A DNA stretch of 64,000 nucleotides, from assembly GCA_003116975.1 (NCBI GenBank), contig BGKB01000072.1:162577-226576 (forward strand). Direction: 5' to 3'. The notes below the pieces were generated by a model. It was not told where the DNA came from and searched no databases. It worked only from the letters and a program-made list of their open reading frames with translations. Below are positions 8,601 through 17,635 of the stretch, piece after piece. The stretch comes from Aurantiochytrium sp. KH105 (lineage: Eukaryota > Sar > Bigyra > Thraustochytrida > Thraustochytriidae). Every line of letters begins with the position of its first letter. The first letter of the stretch is position 1. The translations under genes were made by a program, and so were the position numbers.

Positions 8601-10231
8601 ATTATGCTTGTTGCGTCAAAAAGATTCGCACGTGAGGCGCCAAATGCACTCTGCGACATGGACTTTTGCAGTTTGACTGGCTTGCTAATAGAGCTCGTCG
8701 CAGATGTGTTGGAATGAGAAGACGCAATGCCAGAGCTCTGAGAACCTTTGCGCTCTGGCGGAAGAGCATGTGTTGAATTGACAACAACACCCATCTGATC
8801 CGCTGCCGAGGGGATAATGCTTGATGCGTCAAATAGATTAGCCCGTGAGGCGCCAAACGCACTCTGTGACATAGTCTTTTGTAGTTTTACTGGCTTGCTT
8901 ATCGAGCTTGTCGTAGATGTGTTGGAATGAGAAGACACAATGCCAGAGCTCTGAGAACCTTTGCGCTCTGGCGGAAGAGCATGTGTTGAATTGACAATAA
9001 CACCCATCTGGTCCGCTGCCGAGGGGATTATGCTTGATGCGTCAAATAGATTAGCCCGTGAGGCGCCAAATGCACTCTGCGACATAGTCTTTTGCAGTTT
9101 GATTGGCTTGCTTATCGAGCTTGTCGTAGATGTGTTCGAGATCGATGAGGCAATGCCAGAGTTCTGGGAACCTTTGCGCTCCGGGGGGAGAGCATGCGTT
9201 GCATTGCCGACAACTCCCATTTGATCTGCAGCAGAGGGGATGACGCTGTTCACATCAAAGAGATTTGCGCGGGATGCGCCAAAGGCACTGTGCGACATGG
9301 ACTTTTGTAGCTTGGTTGGCTTTGAAACAGGTCTGGTTGCAACGGCGTCCCTCGAAATAGTGTCTGCATCAACTACTTCATGCAATCCCATTTGGTCAAC
9401 TGCAGATGGGATGACGGAGCTAGCATCGAAAAGATTGGATCTTGAAGCTCCAAAGCGAGACTGCGACATATGACGCTGCAGGACGACGGGTACATCGCCT
9501 GTACGCGGACGCTTAACGCCCGAAGCGGACTCATTTGCCGGCATGACGCCCATTTGTTCCGAGGCAGAAGAGACGACTGAATTTGGGTCAAACAGATTCG
9601 CGCGCGAAGCCCCAAAGGCGCTTTGAGACAAGGCACGGCTGAGCGCAACTGGTGGTGAATTTCCTGACCAGGACGAAGGTTTGTTCTCCTTTGCTGGAGA
9701 CTCGGGCATGCTCGGATCGATATGACCGTGCTGCTCGGCGGCGCTCGGCACGACCGTGCTGGCGTCGAATAGGTTTGCGCGAGAGGCCCCAAACTGACTT
9801 GTTGACATGCTGCGCTTTAGAGCAACTGGATTTTTGCCCATGTTTATGTTTGGTGAAGAGCCATTGTTTGAGGAAGAGGATGTTTGTGCGCTGCCATACA
9901 TTGAGTCTGCGCCAGTGGATACCACGCTCGAAGGATCAAAGAGATTTGACCGAGACTGGCAAAAGCCGGCGTTTGTCATGCTCCGTTGCAAGACGACAGG
10001 TCTTGGCGGTTCTTTGCCAGTGTTGTCTCCACCTACGACGCTAATCTCGGAGGCTTTGCTCTCATTGCTCGTTTCCGCGCAGAGCTGCTGGTCAGCACCT
10101 GCACCCGAAAACTCGTTGATGGCGCAAAGCTTGAATTTCGTCTTTTTCCACATGGACTTGCCCTTGGTGAACATATTTTTGGCGTCCTTTCGGATGCCGA
10201 GTGCGCCGACCTCGGCAGAAGTCGAGCTCAT
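5681..10231 (-). CDS. Giant disordered protein built from two peptide-repeat families
   Basis: 1516 residues, no recognised fold. The N-terminal half has ten copies of a ~38-residue unit with core FGASRANLFD and a following I/V-P-S-A-x-x-Q-M-G. The C-terminal half has eleven copies of a ~50-residue unit: GFDRQESVSQMLLDF, then T-P-T, a glutamine run, E-Q-V-V-P-G-S-F, an aspartate run and D-P-F. A lysine-rich, Gln-run-containing tail follows, then a conserved-looking segment (DIIFGASTDIAQSRES). Each second-type unit offers an R-x-x-S site typical of basophilic kinases. Nine D-P-F tripeptides match the motif that binds the AP-2 appendage. A multivalent phospho-regulated scaffold, perhaps endocytic, is inference. 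The poly-Cys frame on the opposite strand is its shadow. Confidence 0.85.
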   Translation of the reverse strand: MSSTSAEVGALGIRKDAKNMFTKGKSMWKKTKFKLCAINEFSGAGADQQLCAETSNESKASEISVVGGDNTGKEPPRPVVLQRSMTNAGFCQSRSNLFDPSSVVSTGADSMYGSAQTSSSSNNGSSPNINMGKNPVALKRSMSTSQFGASRANLFDASTVVPSAAEQHGHIDPSMPESPAKENKPSSWSGNSPPVALSRALSQSAFGASRANLFDPNSVVSSASEQMGVMPANESASGVKRPRTGDVPVVLQRHMSQSRFGASRSNLFDASSVIPSAVDQMGLHEVVDADTISRDAVATRPVSKPTKLQKSMSHSAFGASRANLFDVNSVIPSAADQMGVVGNATHALPPERKGSQNSGIASSISNTSTTSSISKPIKLQKTMSQSAFGASRANLFDASSIIPSAADQMGVIVNSTHALPPERKGSQSSGIVSSHSNTSTTSSISKPVKLQKTMSQSAFGASRANLFDASSIIPSAADQMGVVVNSTHALPPERKGSQSSGIASSHSNTSATSSISKPVKLQKSMSQSAFGASRANLFDATSIIPSAADQMGVIANNTSALPPSSSAKKTSSGSTLSKPIAMEKQLSKSHFGASRANLFDPASCMPSASEQMGLSAPIAQPPIAAASSNASQPVGLRREMSKSAFGMSRSNLFDPCSAMASASEQMGLATPNEAVAKRAGANKRRTPQSGPIARAQSVSVFLELGTDDPSQDMLAHSMSAGVKDEGDIMRIGEEQDTEDDPFGSPPPGFDRQESVSQMLMSFDPTRRTVPVPVEQGSSSVASLEEDDTEHDMFGSPGFDRQGSVSQMLLDFTPTQQKYKKDQIVPGSFHDDDDPFASGEVNRGFDRQESVSQMLLDFAPAKQQQQQQRAEQVVPGSFDDNDDDDDDPFASRQVNRGFDRQESVSQMLLDFTPTKQQQQKQRAEQVVRGSFDADDDDDDPFASGEKSRGFDRQESVSQMLLDFTPTKQQQQQQRAEQVVRGSFDDDDDDDDPFASGEKIRGFDRQESVSQMLLDFTPTKQQQQKQRVEQVVPGSFDDDDDDDDPFASGQVNRGFDRQESVSQMLLDFTPTKKQQQQQRAEQVVPGSFDDDDDDPFVSGEKNRGFDRQESVSQMLLDFTPTKQQQQQQRAEQVVPGSFDDDDDDPFVSGEKNRGFDRQESVSQMLLDFTPTNNIESNSATKQKNGHHHNEPTSVSFAPASPGYERQESVAQMLLDFTPGKPMSEQPRVVAGSLSDDDDDGNDDNGDDDDPFAPPSSSKGFQRQESVSQMLLEMKPKVSRTQKTAPVTEEEGEKSQRNAGSATSKTSSSHRQPAFISSEAAVQVSLTGTADHAAHHQDAWSQTSQRQLFPAKSPKKKANHEAKSSSARHLHTEKQQQQQQQQQSSCGGIERPKQDSSVLTKTEGLNLKLAQLKMEGELPSIAGTSVVSPTGSGPRDIIFGASTDIAQSRESRMAMMQAGYEGSRAMNDRFIPAVLRRQLGPQQNKVSSEPRAPRRPDAPPELSASRAAASPRARRLRDS
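6420..8010 (-). repeat. About 150-bp intragenic tandem repeats (RQESVSQMLLDF units)
   Basis: Eleven units. Neighbours near 6723-6872 and 6873-7022 are almost identical at DNA level. Differences concentrate in the Asp-codon (TCATCATC) and Gln-codon (TTGTTGCTG) tracts, whose lengths vary between units, as expected from replication slippage or unequal exchange. Confidence 0.85.
8225..10010 (-). repeat. Intragenic repeats (FGASRANLFD units)
   Basis: Ten units of a ~38-residue motif. The three between about 8580 and 9230 form a roughly 213-bp tandem with near-identical spacers. The outer units are more diverged, so the inner ones are the youngest. Confidence 0.8.
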
Positions 10232-11255
10232 CTCCCAAGGCAGGATGCCGCACGAGCGTCACTATCGCTCAGAGACTCTGCTGCACGTACGGCGTCCGCC
10301 TGTGCGAGCGCTCGCGCTGAGCGCAAGGATGCGCAATGTCTGTCCGTCGACAGCCTTTGCTTGTCAGTCAGTGAGGTTCGTCCCCAGACCGAGCAGGTGT
10401 GCCGCCGATTTTCTTTGCAATCTTTTTATAGTTGTATACGGGGAAGCCCGCCATCAGCATTAACTGTATGATTAACTTGGACTTGGATGTCTCGGCATAT
10501 CTCTGGCTCTATGCATGAGATGAGGACAACCATGGTCCACATGTTTGTTTCTAGTTATTTCCTTTTTCTCTTTTTCGGATGAATGATGATAAGTTCAAGT
10601 TTTGATCAGCGTCAACGGATCGTAAATATCCGGCGCAGAAATGCGCCGAAGAATTACTTGACTAAAATCCTTTAAAGGAGCTTACCCGTCGATGCGAAAA
10701 GCAAGATGACATGCCTGATGACTGGGCTGGATGCGAGCAAAAAGAATTGTGAAATGAGGTGAGGCAGCGCTGTCAACGATGGTCATATACTTAATTTCTT
10801 CGATTGCCATGCGCAGAAAGCCGAGAGAAGAGGGAACGGGCGCTCCTCAAGAAACTTGCTGCATTTTAGCAAAGCCAGGCAACGATACAATTACTCCTTA
10901 GGCTCAAATTTATTTGCAGACGACACGAGGAGGCAACTCGAGGGCAATGACGACTGCTTCGTGGTCCTCTTTGCGAACGGTGTTGTCACAGCAAATCTTA
11001 TCAAGGCGCACGGCGCGAAATTGAAGTGTTTCTCTGCTGTTTGGCGCAATGACTGGCGCCAAGGCACCATAAGAACTGAACATGAGGAAGAAAAGAGCTC
11101 TGCAAAGAATGGTACGTATCACCTGACTGTGAACATTTTTTCGGTTTTCGCTCGAGTTCACGCAGATGTGCTATTACAACACGTTTTCAGCTCGATTCTG
11201 TGGCTGGCAGCTTCGCAGCAGCGCTCTTGCAAAGCGCTCAGAGAGGTTCGCGTCA
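10232..11255. other. Intergenic, possible undetected small exon
   Basis: AT-richer than the flanking genes. It separates two minus-strand genes, so it holds the promoter of the giant repeat protein and the 3' region of the J-like gene. Overlapping short frames exist on both strands around 10856-11317 (for example minus 10910-11161), but neither is recognisable. Confidence 0.4.
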
Positions 11256-12344
11256 TCAACTGGACTTCTTGCTCAAGGCCGCCTCTAGTCTGTCCAAATG
11301 CTTTTGTTTCGTCTTGAATTTGGGGCCCAAATTCCCGATCAGACGTAGTAGATCTGCTGGTTCCTTTGATGACGTAAACGTTCTGTTGAACTTGATATTA
11401 GGACCGTGTGTCTTGTAAAGTTCTTCCGCCGTCGTGGTGGTTGGCCTAGACGCAAACCTGACGTCACCCTGAAGGACCCATTTCTGGTTGCGACTCGTAA
11501 ATGTGACGGTAAGATTGATGTGATCCATCTTTTCATGCTGCGCAATGTCGCGCGCAACCTCGAGTGGATCCTCGCTTGGTTCTTTTTTCTCCTTGCTCGC
11601 TTTCTTTTGGGGGGGATCGGAGCCTCTGCGAGACGATGCTGCGGCTGAAGTACGTTGACGTTGCCGATGAGGCTGTACTTGTGACGGGTCACCTGCAAAT
11701 GCTCTCTTGGGACCTCGCCGAGAGCATCTTTTCAAGGAAGGACGATCATCGTTCGAGAGATCTTCAGCTTTGGGGTCAATAGCTGCGAGCGAATCATTGG
11801 CGTGCCTGGCGGTTTGCTGCCTCACCCGAGTTATGGGCCGCATTTCAGGCCGAGATGTTACAGTATTTTCGCCGTCTCCCTGATCTTTTTGCAACCCGCC
11901 AGTTTGGACCAGCTCGTTTTCTGCTGCTAGTCTAGAGTACCATAGGAGTCCTTTATCCCTTCGCTGATGACGTTGTTCGAGCCAAGCCTTGTACCGTTCT
12001 TGCCATGTCGCGTGGTAGTCAACGTACTGGAGGAAATTTGGCCAGTGAGCATTGCCCAGAGTATCAATGATAAGCTCGACCGCAGCCTTTGTGGCATCAA
12101 AAGTATGGTCGGCGCCGCAGCTGCTCGCTGCGACCTTGTCTGGGTGCCGTTCGCGCAGGCAGTATTTGCGAAAGAGACTCTGCTTCCCGCGGCTCAGATC
12201 AAAGAGCTCGCGTATCCTTTTCTCTCCTATATGCTCTACAAGAACCCCGAGCCCGCCCTGAACGAGGCGCTCCTCGTGCAGCATCTTGATCGTCCTCTCC
12301 GAGTCTTTTTCCTGGACGCACCCTCTCATCCTTGGCGCAAACAT
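11256..12344 (-). CDS. Protein with an N-terminal J-domain-like region
   Basis: 362 residues from the ATG at 12344. Residues about 45-100 resemble a DnaJ J domain: a helix with LFRKYCLRE is followed by the hallmark R-H-P-D-K-V and a second helix (KAAVELIIDTLG). The middle is basic and disordered (lysine, arginine and serine clusters, probable nuclear localisation). The C-terminal ~90 residues (from MDHINLTVTF) look folded but are unfamiliar. The frame stays open upstream to 13277, but that part is low-complexity DNA of the divergent promoter. J proteins recruit Hsp70; whether this one does is inference, since the first J helix is not clear. Confidence 0.65.
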   Translation of the reverse strand: MFAPRMRGCVQEKDSERTIKMLHEERLVQGGLGVLVEHIGEKRIRELFDLSRGKQSLFRKYCLRERHPDKVAASSCGADHTFDATKAAVELIIDTLGNAHWPNFLQYVDYHATWQERYKAWLEQRHQRRDKGLLWYSRLAAENELVQTGGLQKDQGDGENTVTSRPEMRPITRVRQQTARHANDSLAAIDPKAEDLSNDDRPSLKRCSRRGPKRAFAGDPSQVQPHRQRQRTSAAASSRRGSDPPQKKASKEKKEPSEDPLEVARDIAQHEKMDHINLTVTFTSRNQKWVLQGDVRFASRPTTTTAEELYKTHGPNIKFNRTFTSSKEPADLLRLIGNLGPKFKTKQKHLDRLEAALSKKSS

Positions 12345-12992
12345 CTCGTGGACCTGCGCTCCCGCCGTGGCCACCTTGCTCGTGCGCTCTGCTGCAGGCT
12401 GCCGGCGCCAACGCAAGCGCAGGCGCAGGCGCGGACTACGCGCGAGCGAGACGCTGCGCCGTCCTGGGCCGCGGCCTTGCCGAGTATAGCGGTCTGCAGG
12501 CCTGGCCTCGCCAAGCAAGCGCGGCCCGAGTTCTACTTCGCCAAACCGCGGCGACGACGACGACGCCCACCCCGAGCAGGCCGCGCCGGCGACAGGCGGC
12601 AGGAGGGAGGCCTTGGCGCTGGCGTCGGCGCGAGAGCGGGGCGGGCCTGGGCCCAGCCAAGCCAGCGCGAGAGCGAGAGCGAGAGCGAGAGCGAGAGCGA
12701 ACAGACGACCTCGGCAGAAACGAGAGCGATTGCGAATTTGAGAGCGCCCCGCCATCGAGCCGTGACACGAAAAGGGAAAACGTGAGAGCGCCGCGAGAGC
12801 GCCGCGAGAGCGCCGCGAGAGCGCGGCTGAGAAGGCACTTCGCGGGCGCGAGCGGCGACAGAGGCCGCGCAGGCGAAGCAAACCCGTAACGCCCGAGGAG
12901 GAGAAGAAGAAGAAGAAGAAGAAGAAGAAGAAGAAGAAGGTGACGAGAAGCGAGACCAGCAACCAAGAGCAAGCAAGACCCGAGGCAGCAGC
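12345..12992. other. Divergent promoter region with purine repeats
   Basis: Lies between divergent genes. It holds GAGAGC-type hexamer repeats (about 12660-12700), repeated GCGCCGCGAGA units (about 12785-12825) and a GAA trinucleotide run (12903-12939) just upstream of the plus-strand start. Long open frames on both strands come from these repeats. Confidence 0.5.
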
Positions 12993-14201
12993 ATGGCGCC
13001 CACGGGCAAGCGCTCTGCCAGGACCGCCTTGGCGGAGGACCCGACAGGAGGACGTTCTCGTGGCAGCGCGAGAAATGAGGACGACGAAGTGGCTTCGGCC
13101 AGCACCGTCGGAGAAGGCTTTGATCTCACCGGAGAGGTCATGAAGGCCATGCCAAAAGCAACGAACAGTGATCGAGAAAGAGTCGAGCGGGCGTACAAGA
13201 AGACCAAGCTGCCGCAGAACTTTAGGAACCAGGACGAAATTCAGGACAAGATGGAGGCGGTAGCCGATGAACAACAAAGGTTGCTGCGGGAGATGCGCGA
13301 AAACACCTTGCGGATCAGGAAGGAGACCCTGCGTGAATTTGCCAAGCTTCAGGTAGAACGGTCCACTCTCACAGCACAGCTCAACTCAGCGAACGAATCT
13401 CGTGCGAGTCACCAATCTCGGATCGAGAGCCTCGAAAACAATCTCACGAGAAAGAAAAAGGCTCTCCAGTCCAAGATGGATCAAATGTCGATCAACGACG
13501 ACACAGGCAACCGGAGTTCCTCACGCGAGATGGAAGAGTACAAATCCAGGATCGACCAGCTCGAAAAGAAACTCATGACTGAGAAGAGTCTCGTCGCAGA
13601 GAAGAACGAGGAAATTACTCGCTGCAACAAGGAGATTGCCGATCTCAACGCTGCGATTGCCGACAAGTCCACTGACTTCAAGGATCTTCACGAAGTGCAC
13701 GCGGCAAAGCAGCGCGACATGGAAAATTTTCTACTCGAGTCGCACGCGGCATGGCAGATCAGAGAGTCCCAGTACAATCGCTTTGCGACGAACGCTGTGA
13801 AGGCTCTCATCGACGATACCACCGACATTTTCCTTGAGCGTCACGAGAAGGAACAGCTGAAGAAGGATGCTAGAGTCGGCTTAAACAAGCCTGGGCCTAT
13901 GGGAAAGCTTTTGGGCGATATCATCGCGCGCAATGGTCTCGCGCCTGGCGGCGCTGGCTATGCGAGCGTCTTCAAGTATCAAAACAACAACCAAGGTGCC
14001 ACCAGTAAGTGGATCGCCGATCGCATCAGCCGTGGTCTCGGACCAGATCAGAAAGACTTGTCCAAGCAAGTCTCTGTTGTTCTGGAGCTCATGAGCAACA
14101 AGTCTCCCCTCCTCATCAAGGATCATGCTACGGGCTCACTCCCCATGCCTCCTTCTCCTTCTCCTTCTCCTTCTTCTTCTTCTTCTTCTTCTTCTGCGTA
14201 A
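12993..14201 (+). CDS. Coiled-coil protein of unknown function
   Basis: 402 residues. A charged N-terminus (1-50) precedes long heptad-rich helices (about 80-250) with Glu/Lys/Arg and Leu spacing typical of coiled coils. A compact region (about 255-370) includes GKLLGDIIARNGLAPGG and a GLGPDQKDLSKQVSVVLELM helix. The protein ends in a Pro-Ser tail followed by a serine run encoded by a TTCT/CTT microsatellite. The ATG at 12993 lies in an AGCAGC leader typical of genes here. I do not recognise a family; a cytoskeletal or tethering role would be guesswork. Confidence 0.75.
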   Translation: MAPTGKRSARTALAEDPTGGRSRGSARNEDDEVASASTVGEGFDLTGEVMKAMPKATNSDRERVERAYKKTKLPQNFRNQDEIQDKMEAVADEQQRLLREMRENTLRIRKETLREFAKLQVERSTLTAQLNSANESRASHQSRIESLENNLTRKKKALQSKMDQMSINDDTGNRSSSREMEEYKSRIDQLEKKLMTEKSLVAEKNEEITRCNKEIADLNAAIADKSTDFKDLHEVHAAKQRDMENFLLESHAAWQIRESQYNRFATNAVKALIDDTTDIFLERHEKEQLKKDARVGLNKPGPMGKLLGDIIARNGLAPGGAGYASVFKYQNNNQGATSKWIADRISRGLGPDQKDLSKQVSVVLELMSNKSPLLIKDHATGSLPMPPSPSPSPSSSSSSSSA

Positions 14202-14767
14202 GACCATCGTCTTTGAGCAAGAATAGACCCAGCACTTTGCAGGGTATACCTAACACTCTTACTGTTTTTTCTTTTTCTCTCTCTCATCATCATCTTGTCC
14301 TCCCGATCGATTGTACCTGTTCTTGTCACTCCCTATAAAGCTCGCTTGACGTGAGGCATCACGTTTCCCCCAGCATTCAACAGTTTCATCGCTCTCATCA
14401 CCCACCATGGAGACGATGATTTGCAAAGCGAGCGATGAAGACGGACAACCAGAGTCCAAGTGGTACCAATTCTCCCTCGATTGGATCCGCATCACGGATC
14501 GACGCAGAATCGTTGCGTCTGTGCGTGCGTACGTGCGAGCGAGAGAGCGCGCGAGGGCGTGCGAGCGAGCGAGCGGGTGCGCGCGCACGCGTGTTTGCGT
14601 GGCACCGCACGACTTGTCAACGTCGATTGGACGGTGGGTCGGGTCGGTCGTTCATCTTAAGAGCTTCGCCTCGTGTGCGCGGACGCCTGGGCAGCCGCGA
14701 AGCGCAGCGCAAGGCAGAGCGAGGGGACGCAGCATAGCGCAGCTCGATAGAGCACATTCCAGCCAGG
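14202..14767. other. Intergenic with GAGCGAGCGA-type repeats
   Basis: Region between two same-strand genes. Pyrimidine-rich just after the upstream stop, then a GAGCGAGC/GCGTGCG repeat block (about 14530-14590) before the SH3 gene. No supported coding sequence. Confidence 0.4.
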
Positions 14768-15988
14768 ATGTACCTGCTCAAACAGAGGCTTATCGGCGGT
14801 GGCGACAAGGAGCCCGCTGATTTTAAGCCCAAGAAGAAGGAATGCCTCGCGATGCGCGATGGCCTGAAGAAATGCGAAAAGACAATCAAGGCTTGGATGG
14901 ACGGCGCGGAAAAAATGAGCAGCGCAGCATCCAACATGGCCGAGCTTGCCAAAGATGGTGACGCAGATCTCGAGAGGCTCGGCAAAGAAATTTCCGACGA
15001 ACTTGGACCTGAAAACTCTCTCAAGATCTGCAAGGAGGCGATTGAGTCGATCCAGCAAAAGATCAAGCTCATCGACAAGCTGAAGAAAGAATGCGCAGAC
15101 CTCGACGAGAAGCGACTCATCATGAACCGTCTCAAACGCAAAGCAGACGAGGCGCAAAAGAAAGATGACCCCGCCCTATCCGAAAAAGCCACGCGCGAAC
15201 ACGAAGAGGCTGTCCACGCGCACGCGTTCCTTTTCGCGGGAATTGACGGCAGCTTCGAATTCTTGATGGAGGCCGACTCAAACTCGGGTGGCGTCGGGCT
15301 TGCCAAGCCGGAGATGGCAGTTTTCAAAAGGAGTACAGTGCAGTTTTTCCAAAAGTGCAACTCGATTTGCGATGGCGTCGACCAATCCACGCTGGAAAAT
15401 GTCGATCTCGTGACAGAGTGGAAAAAATTCAATGATCTTAAAGATGACAAGGTGGACGCCCTTCGCGACGACAAGATGACGAAGCTCAGTTCGCGCACCT
15501 TGGGCGAGGCCGAGAGCAATTCCGCGGGCTCTGCCTCGCGATTGGGAACAAACGAGAGCTATCACACTGCAGAATCGAGCTCGGGGTCTGCTGCGCCTCC
15601 TCCCCCGCCTCCGCCGCCGCCGTCTATGGGAACATCAACGGCGTCTGCGCCCCCTCCCCCGCCCCCTTCAGCAGGTGTGGCGTCTGGACAGGCGCGCCCT
15701 CCCCCGCCTCCTGCGCCTTCGAGCATGGGATCGCAGGCGGCACGTCCGCCTCCTCCGCCCAAGCCCACGGGTCCACAGGCCACCGCCATGTACGCCTATG
15801 CCCCGCAAAATCCTGATGAGCTGGCCCTTAACGTTGGAGACGTCATTACAGTCACCAAGCAGGAGGAGGATGGATGGTGGGAAGGTGTTCTTGCTAATGG
15901 CTCGCGGGGTGTGTTCCCAAGCAACTATGTGCAGCTTGCTGGAGACGACGACGATGAGATCGACTCTGACTACGAGGGCAATGTTTGA
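14768..15988 (+). CDS. BAR-like coiled-coil, proline-rich, SH3 domain protein
   Basis: 406 residues. Residues 1-230 form long charged helices (KKKECLAMRDGLKKCEKTIK, then KLIDKLKKECADLDEKR) whose length and pattern fit a BAR-type dimer. Residues about 275-340 are proline runs (PPPPPPPPP and PPPPPKP) able to bind SH3 or profilin. Residues about 342-395 are a complete SH3 domain: AMYAYAP (ALYDY position), ELALNVGD, the DGWWEG tryptophan pair and GVFPSNYVQL. The protein ends in an acidic tail. BAR-SH3 proteins couple membrane curvature to actin and dynamin in endocytosis. SH3 is certain; the BAR fold is inferred from helix pattern and architecture. Confidence 0.85.
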   Translation: MYLLKQRLIGGGDKEPADFKPKKKECLAMRDGLKKCEKTIKAWMDGAEKMSSAASNMAELAKDGDADLERLGKEISDELGPENSLKICKEAIESIQQKIKLIDKLKKECADLDEKRLIMNRLKRKADEAQKKDDPALSEKATREHEEAVHAHAFLFAGIDGSFEFLMEADSNSGGVGLAKPEMAVFKRSTVQFFQKCNSICDGVDQSTLENVDLVTEWKKFNDLKDDKVDALRDDKMTKLSSRTLGEAESNSAGSASRLGTNESYHTAESSSGSAAPPPPPPPPPSMGTSTASAPPPPPPSAGVASGQARPPPPPAPSSMGSQAARPPPPPKPTGPQATAMYAYAPQNPDELALNVGDVITVTKQEEDGWWEGVLANGSRGVFPSNYVQLAGDDDDEIDSDYEGNV

Positions 15989-16239
15989 TCTTAGCGGCAG
16001 TTCACGTGCTGACATCAACGACAACATCTGAAATCAAACGAAATAAGAAAAAAAGAACGTAAGGTGATCAAGATTTGCCACATTCTTCTAATCCAAGAAA
16101 CAAGAAGAATCCAAGCAAACTCGACGCATAGTAAGGTACCTTGTTCATTGTCCATGCAGTAGCTTGCTGCCCCCGCCAACCCAGAGGCCCGCCTAAATTT
16201 GTCAAGAAATGACATGAGGGCGAGTTTAAGATGTTAATC
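15989..16239. other. Short convergent intergenic region
   Basis: AT-richer gap between a plus gene ending at 15988 and a minus gene ending at 16240; probably both 3' UTRs. Confidence 0.4.
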
Positions 16240-17100
16240 TCACAACGTTGGTGATGGCTTACGCAGCAGAAAAACCGTTCGATTGAGTATGGGCGAGGTG
16301 AACGCCCGGCTTGTCTGTACTTCCCAACCTTGGAGCAAGAGCGGAAGACGGTGCTCCCCATAGATGCGATGCGCGTTCCACACGACGGCATCGCGACCTG
16401 TCGGCACGCTGACGAGCGCGTATGAGGCTCGCTGCAGAACATGATCCATGGTGAGCAGGTCGGCGTCTGGACACACCGGATCCCCGTATCTTCCAAGTCC
16501 ATCATGTTGCAAGGCATCGACGAGCACAGCTAGTCTTACGCGGCCCACATCTTCAGGTAAGCGATTGCCCTGCACAGTGCGTATTCGCGGATGGTCTAGC
16601 GTCAGGGCATTGTACTCGACCGTGACGATCTTGGTCGCTCCTAAGCTTAGCAACAGACCCTCAATGACTGGCTTTTGCGAACCAAAGACGGCGACCTTGG
16701 TGATAAGGCGCTTATTCTCGGCCAGCAGAGCTGCGACGACAGGTTCAAGCGTCTCGGCCTCTTTGCCGTACGCAGCAATGTCTGCCGCCGTGTACGCATA
16801 ATGCGAGCCCTTGCCATTAAAAGTGTCGTCCACGAAATCTTGTTCATCTTCGAAAATCTCGATCTCTCCAAAGCGTGAGAACGCTTCCCTGCACTTCCGT
16901 GGCACCCGTCTTGGCGGCGTGCCTGCATGTTCTATCCTCGCTTCCTCATCTTGGTCGATTTGTTCGCAAGGTTCTGCAAAGAGAATTCTCGGGCTATTCG
17001 TGCACGTCTCCATCGCGCCCGACCCTCCCGTGGCCGCCGTGCCAATCGCCACGACCACAGCCACGGCCAGCGCCATGCGACCCCGCCATCTTGCGCGCAT
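16240..17100 (-). CDS. Secreted DUF268-like protein
   Basis: 286 residues. An N-terminal signal peptide is visible: basic RARWRGR, a hydrophobic AVAVVVAIGTAA core, then small residues to about 29. The body matches the DUF268 pattern: KVAVFGSQKPVIEGLLLSLG followed by IVTVEYN (about 135-165), QHDGLGRYGDPV with D-A-D-L-L-T-M-D-H (about 210-230), and VSVPTGRDAVVWNAHRIYG. DUF268 proteins are thought to have a methyltransferase-like fold; activity is unknown. The G-x-x-x-P-x-I/V-E segment sits where a cofactor loop would be. The ATG at 17100 gives a good signal peptide. Confidence 0.85.
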   Translation of the reverse strand: MRARWRGRMALAVAVVVAIGTAATGGSGAMETCTNSPRILFAEPCEQIDQDEEARIEHAGTPPRRVPRKCREAFSRFGEIEIFEDEQDFVDDTFNGKGSHYAYTAADIAAYGKEAETLEPVVAALLAENKRLITKVAVFGSQKPVIEGLLLSLGATKIVTVEYNALTLDHPRIRTVQGNRLPEDVGRVRLAVLVDALQHDGLGRYGDPVCPDADLLTMDHVLQRASYALVSVPTGRDAVVWNAHRIYGEHRLPLLLQGWEVQTSRAFTSPILNRTVFLLRKPSPTL

Positions 17101-17199
17101 CGTTTATTAGACTCGCTCTGCTGCTCAGAATCCTCTTCGTGCTCGAATATACAGTCCATACTATATATACGTCCGAGGCGCCATCACATCCAACCGGAA

Positions 17200-17271
17200 A
17201 GCGGGTTAGCTCAGAGGTAGAGTGTGGGGCCCATAACCCCAAAGTCGGCGGATCGAAACCGCCACCCGCTA
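17200..17271 (+). tRNA. Initiator tRNA-Met (CAT), copy 1, intronless
   Basis: 72 nt folding into a perfect cloverleaf. The 7-bp acceptor stem starts with A1:T72, and the anticodon stem TGGGG/CCCCA holds three G:C pairs. The loop CCCATAA has anticodon CAT and C at position 33. The T loop is ATCGAAA with A54 and A60. Together these identify the eukaryotic initiator. A TATA-like stretch lies at 17162-17170. A trailer with weak dyad symmetry (17286-17311) leads into a T run, the probable Pol III terminator. Confidence 0.96.
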
Positions 17272-17549
17272 CTAATAAAGGAATAGGAGTTCGAGGCCCA
17301 TCTTGAGCATCTGATTTTTTTTATCTTTTTTTTTTCAAATTCTGCTGCAAAATTTGTGTGGCTCTCGACAGAGGCTACGTGTACGACATCGTCTTCACGC
17401 GGCAGCGGCTTCTGGCTTGCTTTTTTTTTTGCTTTGCTTGGTCACTGGATGAGCGAGCAGCTGGCGCGCGACAGACGAGGCGTCTGGCATGAGCAGGAAG
17501 TCACACCAAGAGGCAAAACCAACCATGGCGCCGTCACGTCCCATCGGAA

Positions 17550-17621
17550 AGCGGGTTAGCTCAGAGGTAGAGTGTGGGGCCCATAACCCCAAAGTCGGCG
17601 GATCGAAACCGCCACCCGCTA
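17550..17621 (+). tRNA. Initiator tRNA-Met (CAT), copy 2, intronless
   Basis: Sequence identical to copy 1. Its ~24-bp 5' flank (GGCGCC-T/A-TCAC... CGGAA) and its trailer are also alike, so the duplicated unit was larger than the tRNA. The trailer forms a strong hairpin (17636-17645 with 17651-17660) followed by a T run at 17664-17669. Confidence 0.96.
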
Positions 17622-17635
17622 CTGTGATAGGATCC

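Noticed and set aside
12345-13277. N-terminal extension of the J-like gene to 13277
   Set aside because: Translates purine/pyrimidine repeats into Phe, Ser and Leu-Ala runs and overlaps the divergent gene; the ATG at 12344 is more plausible.
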